Of a stretch of 64,000 bases of DNA, positions 37,697 through 46,220 are shown one piece after another (within the stretch, counting starts at the first letter, position 1; each line of letters starts with the position of its first letter). A program made the position numbers and the translations under genes. The notes beneath the pieces are model-generated. The model was not told the origin of the DNA. It made no database searches and worked only from the letters and a program-made list of their open reading frames with translations. The DNA is from Verrucomicrobiaceae bacterium (GTDB lineage: Bacteria > Verrucomicrobiota > Verrucomicrobiia > Verrucomicrobiales > Verrucomicrobiaceae), in assembly GCA_016795365.1 (NCBI GenBank), contig JAEUHN010000031.1, positions 1-64,000 on the forward strand, written 5' to 3'.

Positions 37697-39022
37697 ATGT
37701 CCGAACTGATCATCATTGTCCTCCTCCTCGTCTTTAACGGAGTCTTCGCCATGGCGGAGATCGCCTTGGTGTCAGCGAAAAAAGCGCGGCTGCAGCAGCG
37801 GGCCAAGGAGGGAAGTCGGGGAGCGAAGCTGGCCCTGGCACTGCAAGGGCAGCCGGAACGTTTCCTCAGCACGGTGCAGGTGGGCATCTCACTGGTGGGT
37901 GTTCTCGCCGGCGCTTTTGGTGGTGCCAGCCTTGCGGGTTACGTGACCCCCGTGATTGCTTCGATTCCGGGAATCGATCCCGAGATCGCCCAGAACATCG
38001 CCTTTGGCTTGGTCGTGGCCTTCATCACCTACCTGTCGCTGATCATTGGCGAACTCGTCCCCAAGAATCTTGCCCTGCGCAACCCCGAGGCCATCGCCTG
38101 TGCCATGGCGGGGCCGATGCGCTGGCTGTCGAGGGTGGCATCGCCGATCGTCTGGCTGCTGGGGATCAGCACGCGGCTGGTGATGCGCTTGTTTGGCAAG
38201 TCCGATGAGAGCAGTGGTCCCACGCCCGAGGAGGTGCAGGTGCTCATGCGCGAAGGCATGGTGACTGGAGCCGTGAGTCCCGAGGAGGGCGACATGGTGG
38301 AGGGTGTGTTCGACCTCCGTGAAGTGTGCGCGGAGGAGATCATGCGCCCCAAGCCTTCGGTCCTGTTCCTGCGTGCAGATGAGAAGCCGGAGCAGTTCTG
38401 GGCCAAGGTGGCTGGCAGCCGGCAGACCGTGTTTCCTGTCTATCAGAACAGCCGCGACGAAATCATCGGCATGGTGTCCCTTCGCGACCTGTATGTGGTC
38501 TCCGCCGGGGGCAAAGCACCAGCCTTGACCGAGGTGTCGCATCCGCCGGTCTTCGTCGCCGAGAACCAGCCAGCCCTGAGTTTGCTGGAGACCTTGCGAC
38601 GCTCGACGCTAGGCGCGGCCCTGGTCGCGGACGAGTTCGGCACGATTCGTGGGCTCATCACTTTGGAGGACTTGGTCGAGGAGATCGTCGGTGAACTGCG
38701 CGGAGCCGCCCACGATGCATCGCGGCCCACCCTCAGAACTTCTGGCGAGGACAGCTGGTTGGTGGATGGGCTCATGGAGATCGACGATGTGCTGGAGCAA
38801 CTGCCAGACATGCAAGCCGCCGTCGATGCCGAGCGCGAGCCGTTCCAGACGCTTGCAGGCTACATCGTTCATGCGCTCGACCGTCTGCCCAGTGAGGGCG
38901 ATCACTTCACAGCGGGAGGGTTCCGCTTTGAGATCCTCGACATGGACCGCCAGCGAATCGACAAGGTGCTGATCCGTCGCCTGCCCCCTGAGCCTGAAGA
39001 CCCGGAGGACGACGCGGAGTAA
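37697..39022 (+). CDS. DUF21/CBS/CorC-HlyC membrane protein (HCC family)
   Basis: A 441-residue protein from the ATG at 37697. The N-terminal DUF21 (CNNM) region, residues 1-~190, has four membrane helices (IIIVLLLVFNGVFAMAEIAL; VGVLAGAFGGASLAGYV; IGELVPKNLALR). Two CBS domains follow (AEEIMRPKPSVLFLR; LGAALVADEFGTIRGLI), then the CorC/HlyC transporter-associated domain (FTAGGFRFEILDMDRQRIDKV). The family includes Mg2+/Co2+ efflux proteins regulated by nucleotides at the CBS pair. Substrate is inferred, not shown. It is divergent from the helicase across 223 bp. Confidence 0.9.
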   Translation: MSELIIIVLLLVFNGVFAMAEIALVSAKKARLQQRAKEGSRGAKLALALQGQPERFLSTVQVGISLVGVLAGAFGGASLAGYVTPVIASIPGIDPEIAQNIAFGLVVAFITYLSLIIGELVPKNLALRNPEAIACAMAGPMRWLSRVASPIVWLLGISTRLVMRLFGKSDESSGPTPEEVQVLMREGMVTGAVSPEEGDMVEGVFDLREVCAEEIMRPKPSVLFLRADEKPEQFWAKVAGSRQTVFPVYQNSRDEIIGMVSLRDLYVVSAGGKAPALTEVSHPPVFVAENQPALSLLETLRRSTLGAALVADEFGTIRGLITLEDLVEEIVGELRGAAHDASRPTLRTSGEDSWLVDGLMEIDDVLEQLPDMQAAVDAEREPFQTLAGYIVHALDRLPSEGDHFTAGGFRFEILDMDRQRIDKVLIRRLPPEPEDPEDDAE

Positions 39023-39131
39023 AGTCTCGGATCACGCGATGGCGCTGACATGACCGATAGCCTTCGAGCCGTTGCCTGTATCCGTCTTGAGCGCCCTTGG
39101 TTGGCAGTATGGTTTGTGCGCTGATGTCATC

Positions 39132-39491
39132 CTAGTGGCGAAGGATGCTAAAAAATGCTCCGCCAAAGATCCAAGCGCTGGATGCTACATAAACGGAGTT
39201 GATGATGCAGAAAAAGTCAGTGCCAAGATCGATCTGGGGCCTTTTCCTCAGTAGCGTCCACACGAAGACGAGCGCCAAAATGGTGTTCACGAGTGACGAA
39301 AATGCCAAGGGATAGGTCACATAGTCATTGAATCGGACGTAGTTGTTGGACAGGCCGATGGCATTGCGGACAAAGGCAATCTGACGAACAACGAGACCAC
39401 CCGAGGCTGAATCAACGGCAGAAAGAACTGAAAACGCTGTGACATATAAGAGCTGACAGAAGATCAACCAACCTGCGATTCGATTCTGCAT
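39132..39491 (-). CDS. Small integral-membrane protein, unknown
   Basis: A 119-residue hydrophobic protein with three likely membrane helices: residues 7-25 (GWLIFCQLLYVTAFSVLSA), 60-80 (PLAFSSLVNTILALVFVWT) and 95-115 (IINSVYVASSAWIFGGAFF). No family is recognised. It reads with normal spacing 30 bp upstream of the UPF0261 gene on the same strand. Base composition is a little lower in G+C than its neighbours, so an acquired orphan is possible. Confidence 0.55.
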   Translation of the reverse strand: MQNRIAGWLIFCQLLYVTAFSVLSAVDSASGGLVVRQIAFVRNAIGLSNNYVRFNDYVTYPLAFSSLVNTILALVFVWTLLRKRPQIDLGTDFFCIINSVYVASSAWIFGGAFFSILRH

Positions 39492-39520
39492 ATGGTAGTA
39501 AGTGGCGTCGTGAGGTCGGA

Positions 39521-40723
39521 CTAACTCAGCATCTGGAGCAAGGCGTTGGCACAGGCCGCCGAGAATTCGGGCGCATTGATCTCGCAGTCCATCTCGATCA
39601 CTGGAACCTCGGGCTTGAGGTGCTGCTTGATCGAATCGAAGAGCGCCTTGTCAGCTTGCGGATCATAAAACGGCTGGCCTGGAGCACTGATGATGCTGAT
39701 GGCGTTGAGCGGTAGCAGCACTTCGACCGGACCACGATACGCATTCACTTTCTCCGCGAGGATGCGCCCGAGTTCGGCGCACTCCTCGGGCGAGGTGCGC
39801 ATCAGTGTGACCTGAGGATTGTGCTGGTAAAATGTGCGGCCTGCGAACCGAACGGGCACCGTGGCGCGCTCGCCGAAGTTCACCATGTCCAGGCAGCCAG
39901 GGGTGACGATGGCGGGCACACCTGCCTTGCCAGCGGCGTCGAGACGTGTCGGACCGGCACCGAGGATACCGCCCACGAGTTCATCGGCCCACTCGGTAGT
40001 GGTGATGTCGAGCACGCCGCTGATGATGCCGCTTTCCACCAGGGACTCCATGATCTTGCCGCCCGTTCCCGTGGCATGGAAGACGAGCACTTCGTAGCCG
40101 GCGTTCTCGAGAATCTGCTTGGCCGCGTTCACGCAGGTGGTCGTGTTGCCGAACATGGAAGCTGCGATCAACGGCTTGTCCTGCGCCTCGGGGACGGACG
40201 TTTCCACCATGCCGCAGATGGCTCCCGCAGCACGGGCGAGCAACACACGGGAAAGCCGGTTCATGCCAGAGACATCGACGATGCTGGGGAACATAACGAT
40301 GTCCTTCGTGCCCACGTAGGGAGCCACGTTGCCAGCCGCGAGCGTGCTCACCATCAGCTTGGGAAAACCCACGGGAAGCGCACGCATGGCGGCGGTGCCA
40401 ATCGCCGTGCCGCCACCACCACCGAGGGAGATCACGCCATGAATGCGGCCCTCCGCGACCAGCTTGCTCAACAACACGGCACCTGCGCCAGCCATTGCAG
40501 CCACGGCTTCACCCCGGTCCTGACGGGCGACGATCCCAGCCAAATCCACACCGCCGGTCGCGGCGACGACTTCGCGGGGAATGTCGGGCGTGATCTGCGG
40601 AGGGGCACCGGTGCCCATGTCGATGATCAATGTTTGATGGCCGCGCTGCCGGATGAGTTCTGCGACGTAGGCGTGCTCGAGGCCTTTGGTGTCGAGGGTG
40701 CCGAGGACTGCGATGGTGGACAT
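39521..40723 (-). CDS. Tm-1-like ATP-binding (UPF0261) protein
   Basis: A 400-residue protein from the ATG at 40723 (MSTIAVLGTLDTKG). It matches the Tm-1-like/UPF0261 family throughout: HAYVAELIRQRGHQTLIIDMG, ISLGGGGGTAIGTAAMRALP, VGTKDIVMFPSIVDVSGMN and CVNAAKQILENAGYEVLVFHATGTGG. The Gly-rich GGGGG loop probably binds ATP; the plant Tm-1 relative binds viral replicase. The bacterial function is unknown. It is encoded 23 bp after a TatD-like gene and probably acts with it. Confidence 0.88.
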   Translation of the reverse strand: MSTIAVLGTLDTKGLEHAYVAELIRQRGHQTLIIDMGTGAPPQITPDIPREVVAATGGVDLAGIVARQDRGEAVAAMAGAGAVLLSKLVAEGRIHGVISLGGGGGTAIGTAAMRALPVGFPKLMVSTLAAGNVAPYVGTKDIVMFPSIVDVSGMNRLSRVLLARAAGAICGMVETSVPEAQDKPLIAASMFGNTTTCVNAAKQILENAGYEVLVFHATGTGGKIMESLVESGIISGVLDITTTEWADELVGGILGAGPTRLDAAGKAGVPAIVTPGCLDMVNFGERATVPVRFAGRTFYQHNPQVTLMRTSPEECAELGRILAEKVNAYRGPVEVLLPLNAISIISAPGQPFYDPQADKALFDSIKQHLKPEVPVIEMDCEINAPEFSAACANALLQMLS

Positions 40724-40746
40724 AATCGAGGATTGAATGGGGTGCG

Positions 40747-41547
40747 TTAGTCGAGCTTGAACTTCGGGGTCTGGCTCATGAAGGCGACGGGATTGCCAAA
40801 CGTCACGCGCTGAATCATTTCGGCACTCCATCCGCGCTTCTTCATTTCCAGCATGGTCTTCGGCACTGCGAGAGGATCGCTCACACCCCAGTCGCAGGCG
40901 GAGTTCATCCAGATGCGCTCGGCCCGGCGATGCTCCAACATGTCGATTGCGCGATGGGGACTGCACTTGCTCTCGGGATACAAGGTCATGCCCGCCCAGA
41001 AGCCAGCATCGAGCACGAGGTCGATGGTGTGCTCCTCGACGTGGTCGATGATGACGCGCTCAGGCTTGATCTTCGGATGATTCTTGAGCGCATCAATGAT
41101 GAGGCGGGTGCCCTTGAGCTTGTCCTCCAGGTGCGGCGTGTGGATGAGCACGAGCTGATCGAAATTTTCGGCGAGTTGGACGTGTTTCTCGAAGATGGTC
41201 AGCTCGTTGCGGCTGTTCTTGTTGAGTCCGATTTCGCCAATGCCCAGGACATTCGGCTTGTTGATGAACTCTGGGATCAAGGCCATCACATCGTCCGCGA
41301 GCTTCAGGTCCTCAGCTTCCTTGGGATTGATGCACAGCCAGGAAAAGTGCTTCAAGCCAAAGCGTGCCGCGCGCTTCGGCTCATACTCGGTGATCTGCCG
41401 GAAGTAGTCGTAGAACCCGTCCGCACTGCTGCGATCAAAGCCAGCCCAGAACGCAGGCTCGCAAATCGCCACACAACCCGCCAGCGCGAGCTTCTCGTAG
41501 TCGTCGGTGGTCCGACTCACCATATGTCCGTGGGGCTCAATATACAT
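40747..41547 (-). CDS. TatD-like metal-dependent hydrolase
   Basis: A 266-residue amidohydrolase-fold protein from the ATG at 41547. Expected metal residues are in EPHGHM (residues 3-8), GIGEIGLN (Glu), LVLIHTPHLEDK (His), ERVIIDHVEEHT (His) and WMNSACDWG (Asp). It is related to TatD and EboC-type hydrolases, but its substrate is unknown and DNase activity should not be assumed. The heptad arm of the four-helix-bundle element ends 1 bp before its ATG, so its original leader has been replaced by repeat sequence. Confidence 0.8.
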   Translation of the reverse strand: MYIEPHGHMVSRTTDDYEKLALAGCVAICEPAFWAGFDRSSADGFYDYFRQITEYEPKRAARFGLKHFSWLCINPKEAEDLKLADDVMALIPEFINKPNVLGIGEIGLNKNSRNELTIFEKHVQLAENFDQLVLIHTPHLEDKLKGTRLIIDALKNHPKIKPERVIIDHVEEHTIDLVLDAGFWAGMTLYPESKCSPHRAIDMLEHRRAERIWMNSACDWGVSDPLAVPKTMLEMKKRGWSAEMIQRVTFGNPVAFMSQTPKFKLD

Positions 41548-41983
41548 AAGGATGAAAGATGAAGTATGAAGGATGAAAACAGAAGAGGCGAAACTACCGG
41601 GCACCTTTGAGTTTAACGACGATGCTAACAAGGATGGCGATCAATTGGTGGGCCTCGTCCTGAATCGATCGGGCTGTCTCGGATGGCATGATTTGATGAT
41701 GTTGAAGCAATTCAACCCAGTAATCGGTTTCGTCGAGTTCCTGAAGTGCGCCCTCGATCTTGCTGATTTTGTCATTGGTCGATTTAGCCCGGCACGACTC
41801 ACGATACTGAGAGCCTGGTGACGTTCCAGCGCGCAGCATCTGCTTGCCGAGCACCATCGCCACTTCACTGCGCGGCAACGCTACGAACGCCTCGATCACC
41901 ATGGATGCGAATCGAAGCGTGCGCTCACGAAGATCAAAAGGAGGTTTTCCTTCGTCCTTCATACTTCATCGTTCATACTTCTT
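41548..41983. mobile_element. Candidate minimal mobile element: heptad-repeat arms flanking a four-helix-bundle gene
   Basis: The left arm is AAGGATG-AAAGATG-AAGTATG-AAGGATG (41548-41575). The right arm (about 41947-41983) is an inverted array that reads on the minus strand AAGTATG-AACGATG-AAGTATG-AAGGACG. Between them is one gene, a four-helix-bundle protein. The element interrupts an otherwise co-directional set (93-residue protein, TatD, UPF0261). It starts exactly at the TatD ATG and supplies the stop codon of the 93-residue gene. No transposase is present. Mobility is inferred. Confidence 0.6.
41594..41962 (-). CDS. Four-helix-bundle protein (23S rRNA IVP/S23 family)
   Basis: A 122-residue helical protein of the four-helix-bundle family first named from ORFs in 23S rRNA intervening sequences. 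Marks are PPFDLRERTLRFASMVIEAF, MLRAGTSPGSQYRESCRAKS (core motif between helices 2 and 3), SKIEGALQELDETDYWVELL and the final helix. Its start codon (ATGAAGGACGAAGG) lies inside the heptad array. Biochemical function is unknown; related proteins bind nucleic acid and one (Avd) is an accessory of diversity-generating retroelements. No reverse transcriptase is nearby. Confidence 0.85.
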   Translation of the reverse strand: MKDEGKPPFDLRERTLRFASMVIEAFVALPRSEVAMVLGKQMLRAGTSPGSQYRESCRAKSTNDKISKIEGALQELDETDYWVELLQHHQIMPSETARSIQDEAHQLIAILVSIVVKLKGAR

Positions 41984-42254
41984 GGTATGCGCCTGACGCT
42001 CCTTGCGTGTGCGCCTTGGCAATCGGTTCCGTCGTTGGATCGCTGAAGGTGAGCAGGACTTGCTTCGCGCGGTCGGGATCGTTTTGTGCCAGGCACTGGA
42101 TCGCCTGCTTGAGCTGCTGAACGCGGTAGTCGCCATCTTGACCGGCCTTCTGCACGCGATCGAGGAAGGCGGCGAGTTCGATCAGCTTGAACCTCGAATC
42201 CATGAAGGAAAGATCGACGAGGTTGGTTGGGGCAGGGGGCGTCCAGGGGCTCAT
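41973..42254 (-). CDS. Small protein of unknown function, 3' end made by repeat element
   Basis: A 93-residue soluble protein starting MSPWTPPAPTNLVDLSF, with a predicted helical pair (LIELAAFLDRVQKAG and QLKQAIQCLAQNDPDR). I do not recognise a family. Its last residues (YQEV) and TGA stop are encoded by the heptad arm of the neighbouring element, so the natural C-terminus may have been cut or changed. It lies upstream of the TatD gene in the same orientation and was probably in its operon before the element inserted. Confidence 0.55.
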   Translation of the reverse strand: MSPWTPPAPTNLVDLSFMDSRFKLIELAAFLDRVQKAGQDGDYRVQQLKQAIQCLAQNDPDRAKQVLLTFSDPTTEPIAKAHTQGASGAYQEV

Positions 42255-42343
42255 GAGGGGATCGTAGCGGGCGGGGGCGGGCGGAAAAGAAGAAAGTCGA
42301 TTCCTGTGTAACGGAACGAGTATGCAGGGGTTTAAGCCAACCG

Positions 42344-43585
42344 ATGAAAATACCAGCCCTTGTTTTGACGATGCTTGCGATGTCTGCGGCGTTCGCGCTT
42401 GCTGCCGAGATCACGATTGATTGGGATCGCGCCCGCGAACTGCACCAACGCGCGTCGCGTGGCGAGACGCTTTCCCCAGAGGACGCGACCTACTACGCCG
42501 AAGCGAAGAAACAATTCGAAGCCCGCCAGCAGTCCCGACCACAGAACCCAGAGGATGGTTTTGATTGGAAGCGGGCGATGGACCTCCATCGGCGCAAGGA
42601 GCAGGGCGAAAAGCTCAGCGACGACGATGCGAAGTTCCTCGCCGAAGCGATGAAGCGACACGAGCAACAACGCGGCGGAGGTGGTGAGCGAAGGCCTGAG
42701 GCCGCCCGAGACTTCAAGCCCTCTGAGGCTTCGAAAGGTCTCGTGCCTCTGACCGAACTGACCGCCCGCTATCGACAATGGGATGGCGGGCTCTACGGAG
42801 CCGGAAGCAATGAGGTGCCGCCTGCGTTGCAATCCAAGGCTAGCAAAGCGATCGCTAGCATTCAGCCACTCAATGCCGATGGCAAGCCCGCTTCCGATGG
42901 CCGTATCGTGCTGATGAGCATTGGCATGTCGAACACCACTCGAGAGTTCTCCACCTTCGTGCGTTTGATTGAGAACGATGAACGCAAGTCACCGCAGGTG
43001 CTCGTCGTCGATGGGGCGCAAGGTGGCAAGGCAGCCCACCAGTGGACGGAAGCTGGACCGTGGGATGTGGCCGACGAGCGTCTCAAGCAAGCCGGTGCGA
43101 CACCTCTCCAGGTCCAAGTGCTCTGGATCAAGCAGGCAAACATTGCGCCCAGTCAGAGCAGTGAAGAGGCGGTTGGATTGTTGCAGGACGATCTTCAAGT
43201 CATCGTCACCATGGCCCAGCAGCGCTACCCCAATGCTCGCCTGGCGTTCCTTTCCAGCCGCATCTACGCGGGCTATGCACAGTCGCGGCTCAATCCCGAA
43301 CCCTATGCTTATGAAGGAGCCTTCGCGGTCCGAGGTCTGATTCAAAAACAGATCAATGGCGATCCTGCACTCGCCGAAGGCAAGGCTTCTCTGCTGCTGT
43401 GGGGACCCTATCTCTGGGCCGCTGGAGCGACAGCTCGCAAATCCGATGGACTCGCCTGGACGCCCCAGGACTTCGCGGGCGATGGCACGCATCCATCTGA
43501 AAGCGGTGCTCAAAAGGTGGCGCAGCAGCTGACCACCTTCTTCCTCAACGATCCAAACGCCAAGCCATGGTTCGCCAAGAAGTAG
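42344..43585 (+). CDS. Secreted SGNH-hydrolase-like protein with duplicated N-terminal motif
   Basis: A 413-residue protein with signal peptide MKIPALVLTMLAMSAAFALA. Residues 24-60 and 68-104 are two copies of a ~36-residue helical motif (DWDRARELHQRASRGETLS and DWKRAMDLHRRKEQGEKLS). The C-terminal ~270 residues look like a divergent SGNH/GDSL hydrolase, with VLMSIGMSNTTREF at the block-I position and GDGTHPSESG near the end supplying the Asp-x-x-His pair. No canonical GDS box is seen, so activity (esterase or sugar deacetylase) is inferred. It may act on envelope or external polysaccharide. Confidence 0.6.
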   Translation: MKIPALVLTMLAMSAAFALAAEITIDWDRARELHQRASRGETLSPEDATYYAEAKKQFEARQQSRPQNPEDGFDWKRAMDLHRRKEQGEKLSDDDAKFLAEAMKRHEQQRGGGGERRPEAARDFKPSEASKGLVPLTELTARYRQWDGGLYGAGSNEVPPALQSKASKAIASIQPLNADGKPASDGRIVLMSIGMSNTTREFSTFVRLIENDERKSPQVLVVDGAQGGKAAHQWTEAGPWDVADERLKQAGATPLQVQVLWIKQANIAPSQSSEEAVGLLQDDLQVIVTMAQQRYPNARLAFLSSRIYAGYAQSRLNPEPYAYEGAFAVRGLIQKQINGDPALAEGKASLLLWGPYLWAAGATARKSDGLAWTPQDFAGDGTHPSESGAQKVAQQLTTFFLNDPNAKPWFAKK

Positions 43586-43634
43586 CGGATGGAACTTTCC
43601 TCGCGCAGGGCCTGGACCTTGCTAAGGAGTGCTT

Positions 43635-44567
43635 GTGATCACGCTCGCCCTCCTGCTTGCTCTGGCCCTCTCCTTCCTGCTCTCCGGGATGGAGACCGCC
43701 GTGCTTTCGGTGAGCCGGGTGCGGGTGCGCCATGCGGCGGAAGATGACTCCCGAGCTGCTCAGTTGCTTCCTTTGCTCGATGATCGCGAAGGCCTTCTGG
43801 GGGCTGTGACCGTGGCCAACCATGTGGCGAATGTGACGGCCTTTGGCCTGATCATCTGGCGTCTGGTGAAGACGCTCGGCCACTGGGGTTACGTCAGCGG
43901 CTTCGTCCTCGCTCTGCCGATCTTCATCATCGGTCTGGAGGTGCTGCCGAAGACCTTGTTCCGTCGCTATCCTTACCGTGCTTTGCGTCGGCTCGTGCCC
44001 TTGCTGCAAGTGATCGCGTGGTTCCGCAGACCGTTCCGCTCAATGGCCGTGATCTCGCCGCTGGGGGACGAGGGCGTCGAGTTAAACGTCAGCAGTCGTG
44101 AGGACTTGAAGCGTTTGCTTGGCAGCATGGCGAAAGAGAACCTGCTGCCCGAGGCGGCCTCCAGCCTCATGTCCGGCGTCATCGACGTGCGGCCGCTGCC
44201 CGTGACGAGTGTGATGGTGCCGCTCAGCAAGGTGGTGGCTGTGGGCCCTGATACGCCTGCGGGTGTCGCCTTGGAGATGGCGCGGCAGAATGGCTTCACG
44301 GCCCTGCCCGTGCTCGGTGAGAATGGCGATTACATGGGGGTCTTCGACGCCACCACGTTACCTCCACATTTGCCCGACGATCGCCTCGTTCGCCAGCACA
44401 TGCGCCCCCTCGAAGAGGTGGATGGATCGCACCGCGCGCTGATGGTTCTTCAGCGCCTGCGCCGTCGTGCCACCAGCCTCGCGATGGTGATGGACATGCG
44501 CACCAAGCAGCCCGTCGGCTTTGTCACCGAGGAAGATTTGGTGCGCCCCTTGCTGAGTGGAGGTTAG
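43635..44567 (+). CDS. DUF21 (CNNM)/CBS membrane protein, short form
   Basis: A 310-residue protein. I prefer the GTG at 43635 because AAGGAG lies 5 bp upstream (43624-43629), one of the few good Shine-Dalgarno sequences here; GTG 43629 overlaps it. Residues 1-~140 are the DUF21 membrane domain (LLLALALSFLLSGMETAVLS, LALPIFIIGLEVLPKTLF), followed by a CBS pair (VTSVMVPLSKVVAVGPDT; LQRLRRRATSLAMVMDM). Unlike the homologue at 37.7 kb it lacks the CorC/HlyC C-terminal domain. A cation-transport role is inferred. Its stop overlaps the convergent menD stop. Confidence 0.82.
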   Translation: MITLALLLALALSFLLSGMETAVLSVSRVRVRHAAEDDSRAAQLLPLLDDREGLLGAVTVANHVANVTAFGLIIWRLVKTLGHWGYVSGFVLALPIFIIGLEVLPKTLFRRYPYRALRRLVPLLQVIAWFRRPFRSMAVISPLGDEGVELNVSSREDLKRLLGSMAKENLLPEAASSLMSGVIDVRPLPVTSVMVPLSKVVAVGPDTPAGVALEMARQNGFTALPVLGENGDYMGVFDATTLPPHLPDDRLVRQHMRPLEEVDGSHRALMVLQRLRRRATSLAMVMDMRTKQPVGFVTEEDLVRPLLSGG

Positions 44568-46126
44568 CGCCACGCCGCCCAGAAGGCCTCGGTCTCTTGC
44601 TCATCGGGCAGCACCTCGATGATGCAATCTCCTTCGGGCAGATCGTAGAGATCGGACGGTGTTTGGGCGCGGCGGTAGAAGAGGTTCCAAAGACGTGCCC
44701 AGGGCTCAAACGAGATCTCGTGACGATTCTCGATCACGCCGCGGGCATCGGCGTTCAGCGCGCGCAACGAGTCCACGCGGGAAAAGATTTTGCCACCACC
44801 GTTGTTGATCACCACGATGCGGCGATTCGCAGGCAGGAGCTGACTCGTCAACCACGGGGCGCTCAAGTCATAGAGCGCGCTGAGATCGCCCACGATCATC
44901 CATGACTCGGCGACGCCAGAGCCGATGCCATAGAAGGTGGAGACGAGTCCATCAATGCCATTGGCTCCGCGATTGGCGAAGAAACTGGTCCCTGGGCTGC
45001 CGTGCCCAGCGAGGTTCCATTCGCGGATCGGCAGGCTGTTGCCGAGGAACACGTGGGAGCCGCCGGGAATCACGCGGGCCAGGTGACGCATCCAGGCGGG
45101 CTCGCTGAGCGAGTGCTGATCGAGCACGGTGTCGAGGCGCGATGCTTGATCCGAACGCGAGGCATTGATCAGTCCGTCAGTCGTCGGTGCAGGGAAGGTG
45201 GCTTGCTCAAGGGCCGCCAGCGGCAGCACGGAGAGGCCTTGATAGCGTGACAGTCCGGCGAAGGGAGCATTCGAAACATGGAGCACATGAATCGAATCCG
45301 AGGCGTCCTCCAGATTGCGCCACCAGCGCCACGAAGGCACGCCGCCGATGCGTAGCACGCGACGCGGGTTCAGTGTGGCGAGCGCTTTCTCACCACCGCG
45401 GACGATGAGGTCGCTTGGCTCCAGATTGGATGTGGCCTCGGCAATCACAGGGGCACCAAGACGATGCAGCACGGGGCTCAATCGCTTCGCCTCATCAGGA
45501 TGCAGACCGCTCACGAGCACGGCGAGGCCGTCGCGCTGGCGAAGGAAGCGCTGAAGCGTGTCGAGCTGTTGATCGGTCGGGGCTGGCTTGGACGCAAAGG
45601 CATCGCCCCAGGCAGAGAAGTCGATGCCGGTGGATTCACCGACGAGGGGTTCATCAAAGCAAACATTGAAATGCAGCGGTCGCGTGCCAGCCGAAGTGGG
45701 CCACACGACATCATGGGCAGCGCCTTCGAGATCGAGCGTGCGCTGCGCATACACGCCGAAGAGCCCGACTTGCTCGATCGCTTGCGGAGCCCCGCTGCCA
45801 CGGAAACGCGAGGGCCTGTCTGCCGTGATCACGATCAGTGGCAGGGCTTGATAATGCGCCTCGATCACTGCGGGTAAAAGCTCCGCCGCCGCTGTGCCCG
45901 AGGTGGTGACCACGGCCACGGGAGCGCGGTCGGCCATCATGCGACCGAGGGCAAAAAAGCCCGCGCTGCGCTCCTCGAAGAAGTTCCACAACTTCACGCC
46001 TGTGCTCGCCAGCAGCGCGGTGATGAGCGGTGTGTTTCGTGCTCCGGCGGCGAGGCAAACCTCACGCACGCCAAGGCGGGCGAGATGGAGGAGCAGAGTC
46101 TGAGCAAGGGCGGAGTTGGCGTTCAC
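44564..46126 (-). CDS. menD: 2-succinyl-5-enolpyruvyl-6-hydroxy-3-cyclohexene-1-carboxylate synthase
   Basis: MenD joins isochorismate and 2-oxoglutarate with thiamine diphosphate in menaquinone synthesis. The 520-residue chain is slightly short for the family (~550). It has CLAAGARNTPLITAL and FFEERSAGFFALG at the N-terminus (the Glu activates ThDP), VAVVTTSGTAAAELLPAV, ITADRPSRFRGSGAPQ and C-terminal FANRGANGIDGLVSTFYG with the WMIVGDLSALYD and IVVINNGGGKIF cofactor and metal motifs. No other men genes are nearby. Menaquinone as a quinone carrier is inferred from this gene. Confidence 0.93.
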   Translation of the reverse strand: MNANSALAQTLLLHLARLGVREVCLAAGARNTPLITALLASTGVKLWNFFEERSAGFFALGRMMADRAPVAVVTTSGTAAAELLPAVIEAHYQALPLIVITADRPSRFRGSGAPQAIEQVGLFGVYAQRTLDLEGAAHDVVWPTSAGTRPLHFNVCFDEPLVGESTGIDFSAWGDAFASKPAPTDQQLDTLQRFLRQRDGLAVLVSGLHPDEAKRLSPVLHRLGAPVIAEATSNLEPSDLIVRGGEKALATLNPRRVLRIGGVPSWRWWRNLEDASDSIHVLHVSNAPFAGLSRYQGLSVLPLAALEQATFPAPTTDGLINASRSDQASRLDTVLDQHSLSEPAWMRHLARVIPGGSHVFLGNSLPIREWNLAGHGSPGTSFFANRGANGIDGLVSTFYGIGSGVAESWMIVGDLSALYDLSAPWLTSQLLPANRRIVVINNGGGKIFSRVDSLRALNADARGVIENRHEISFEPWARLWNLFYRRAQTPSDLYDLPEGDCIIEVLPDEQETEAFWAAWR

Positions 46127-46220
46127 AGGCGGCCATGTCTTAGAGCACGGGAGTCGAATGTGGGGAAGCGGAGAGTGAATGAGCTTGTCGAGCGCGTTGA
46201 GGAGTCGCTAGCCTGCTCCC

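Noticed and set aside
39072..39254. 60-residue plus-strand open frame
   Set aside because: It overlaps the better supported membrane protein on the other strand and has no start signal or family match.
41594..41962. Diversity-generating retroelement (Avd-like protein)
   Set aside because: No reverse transcriptase, template or variable repeat is present nearby.
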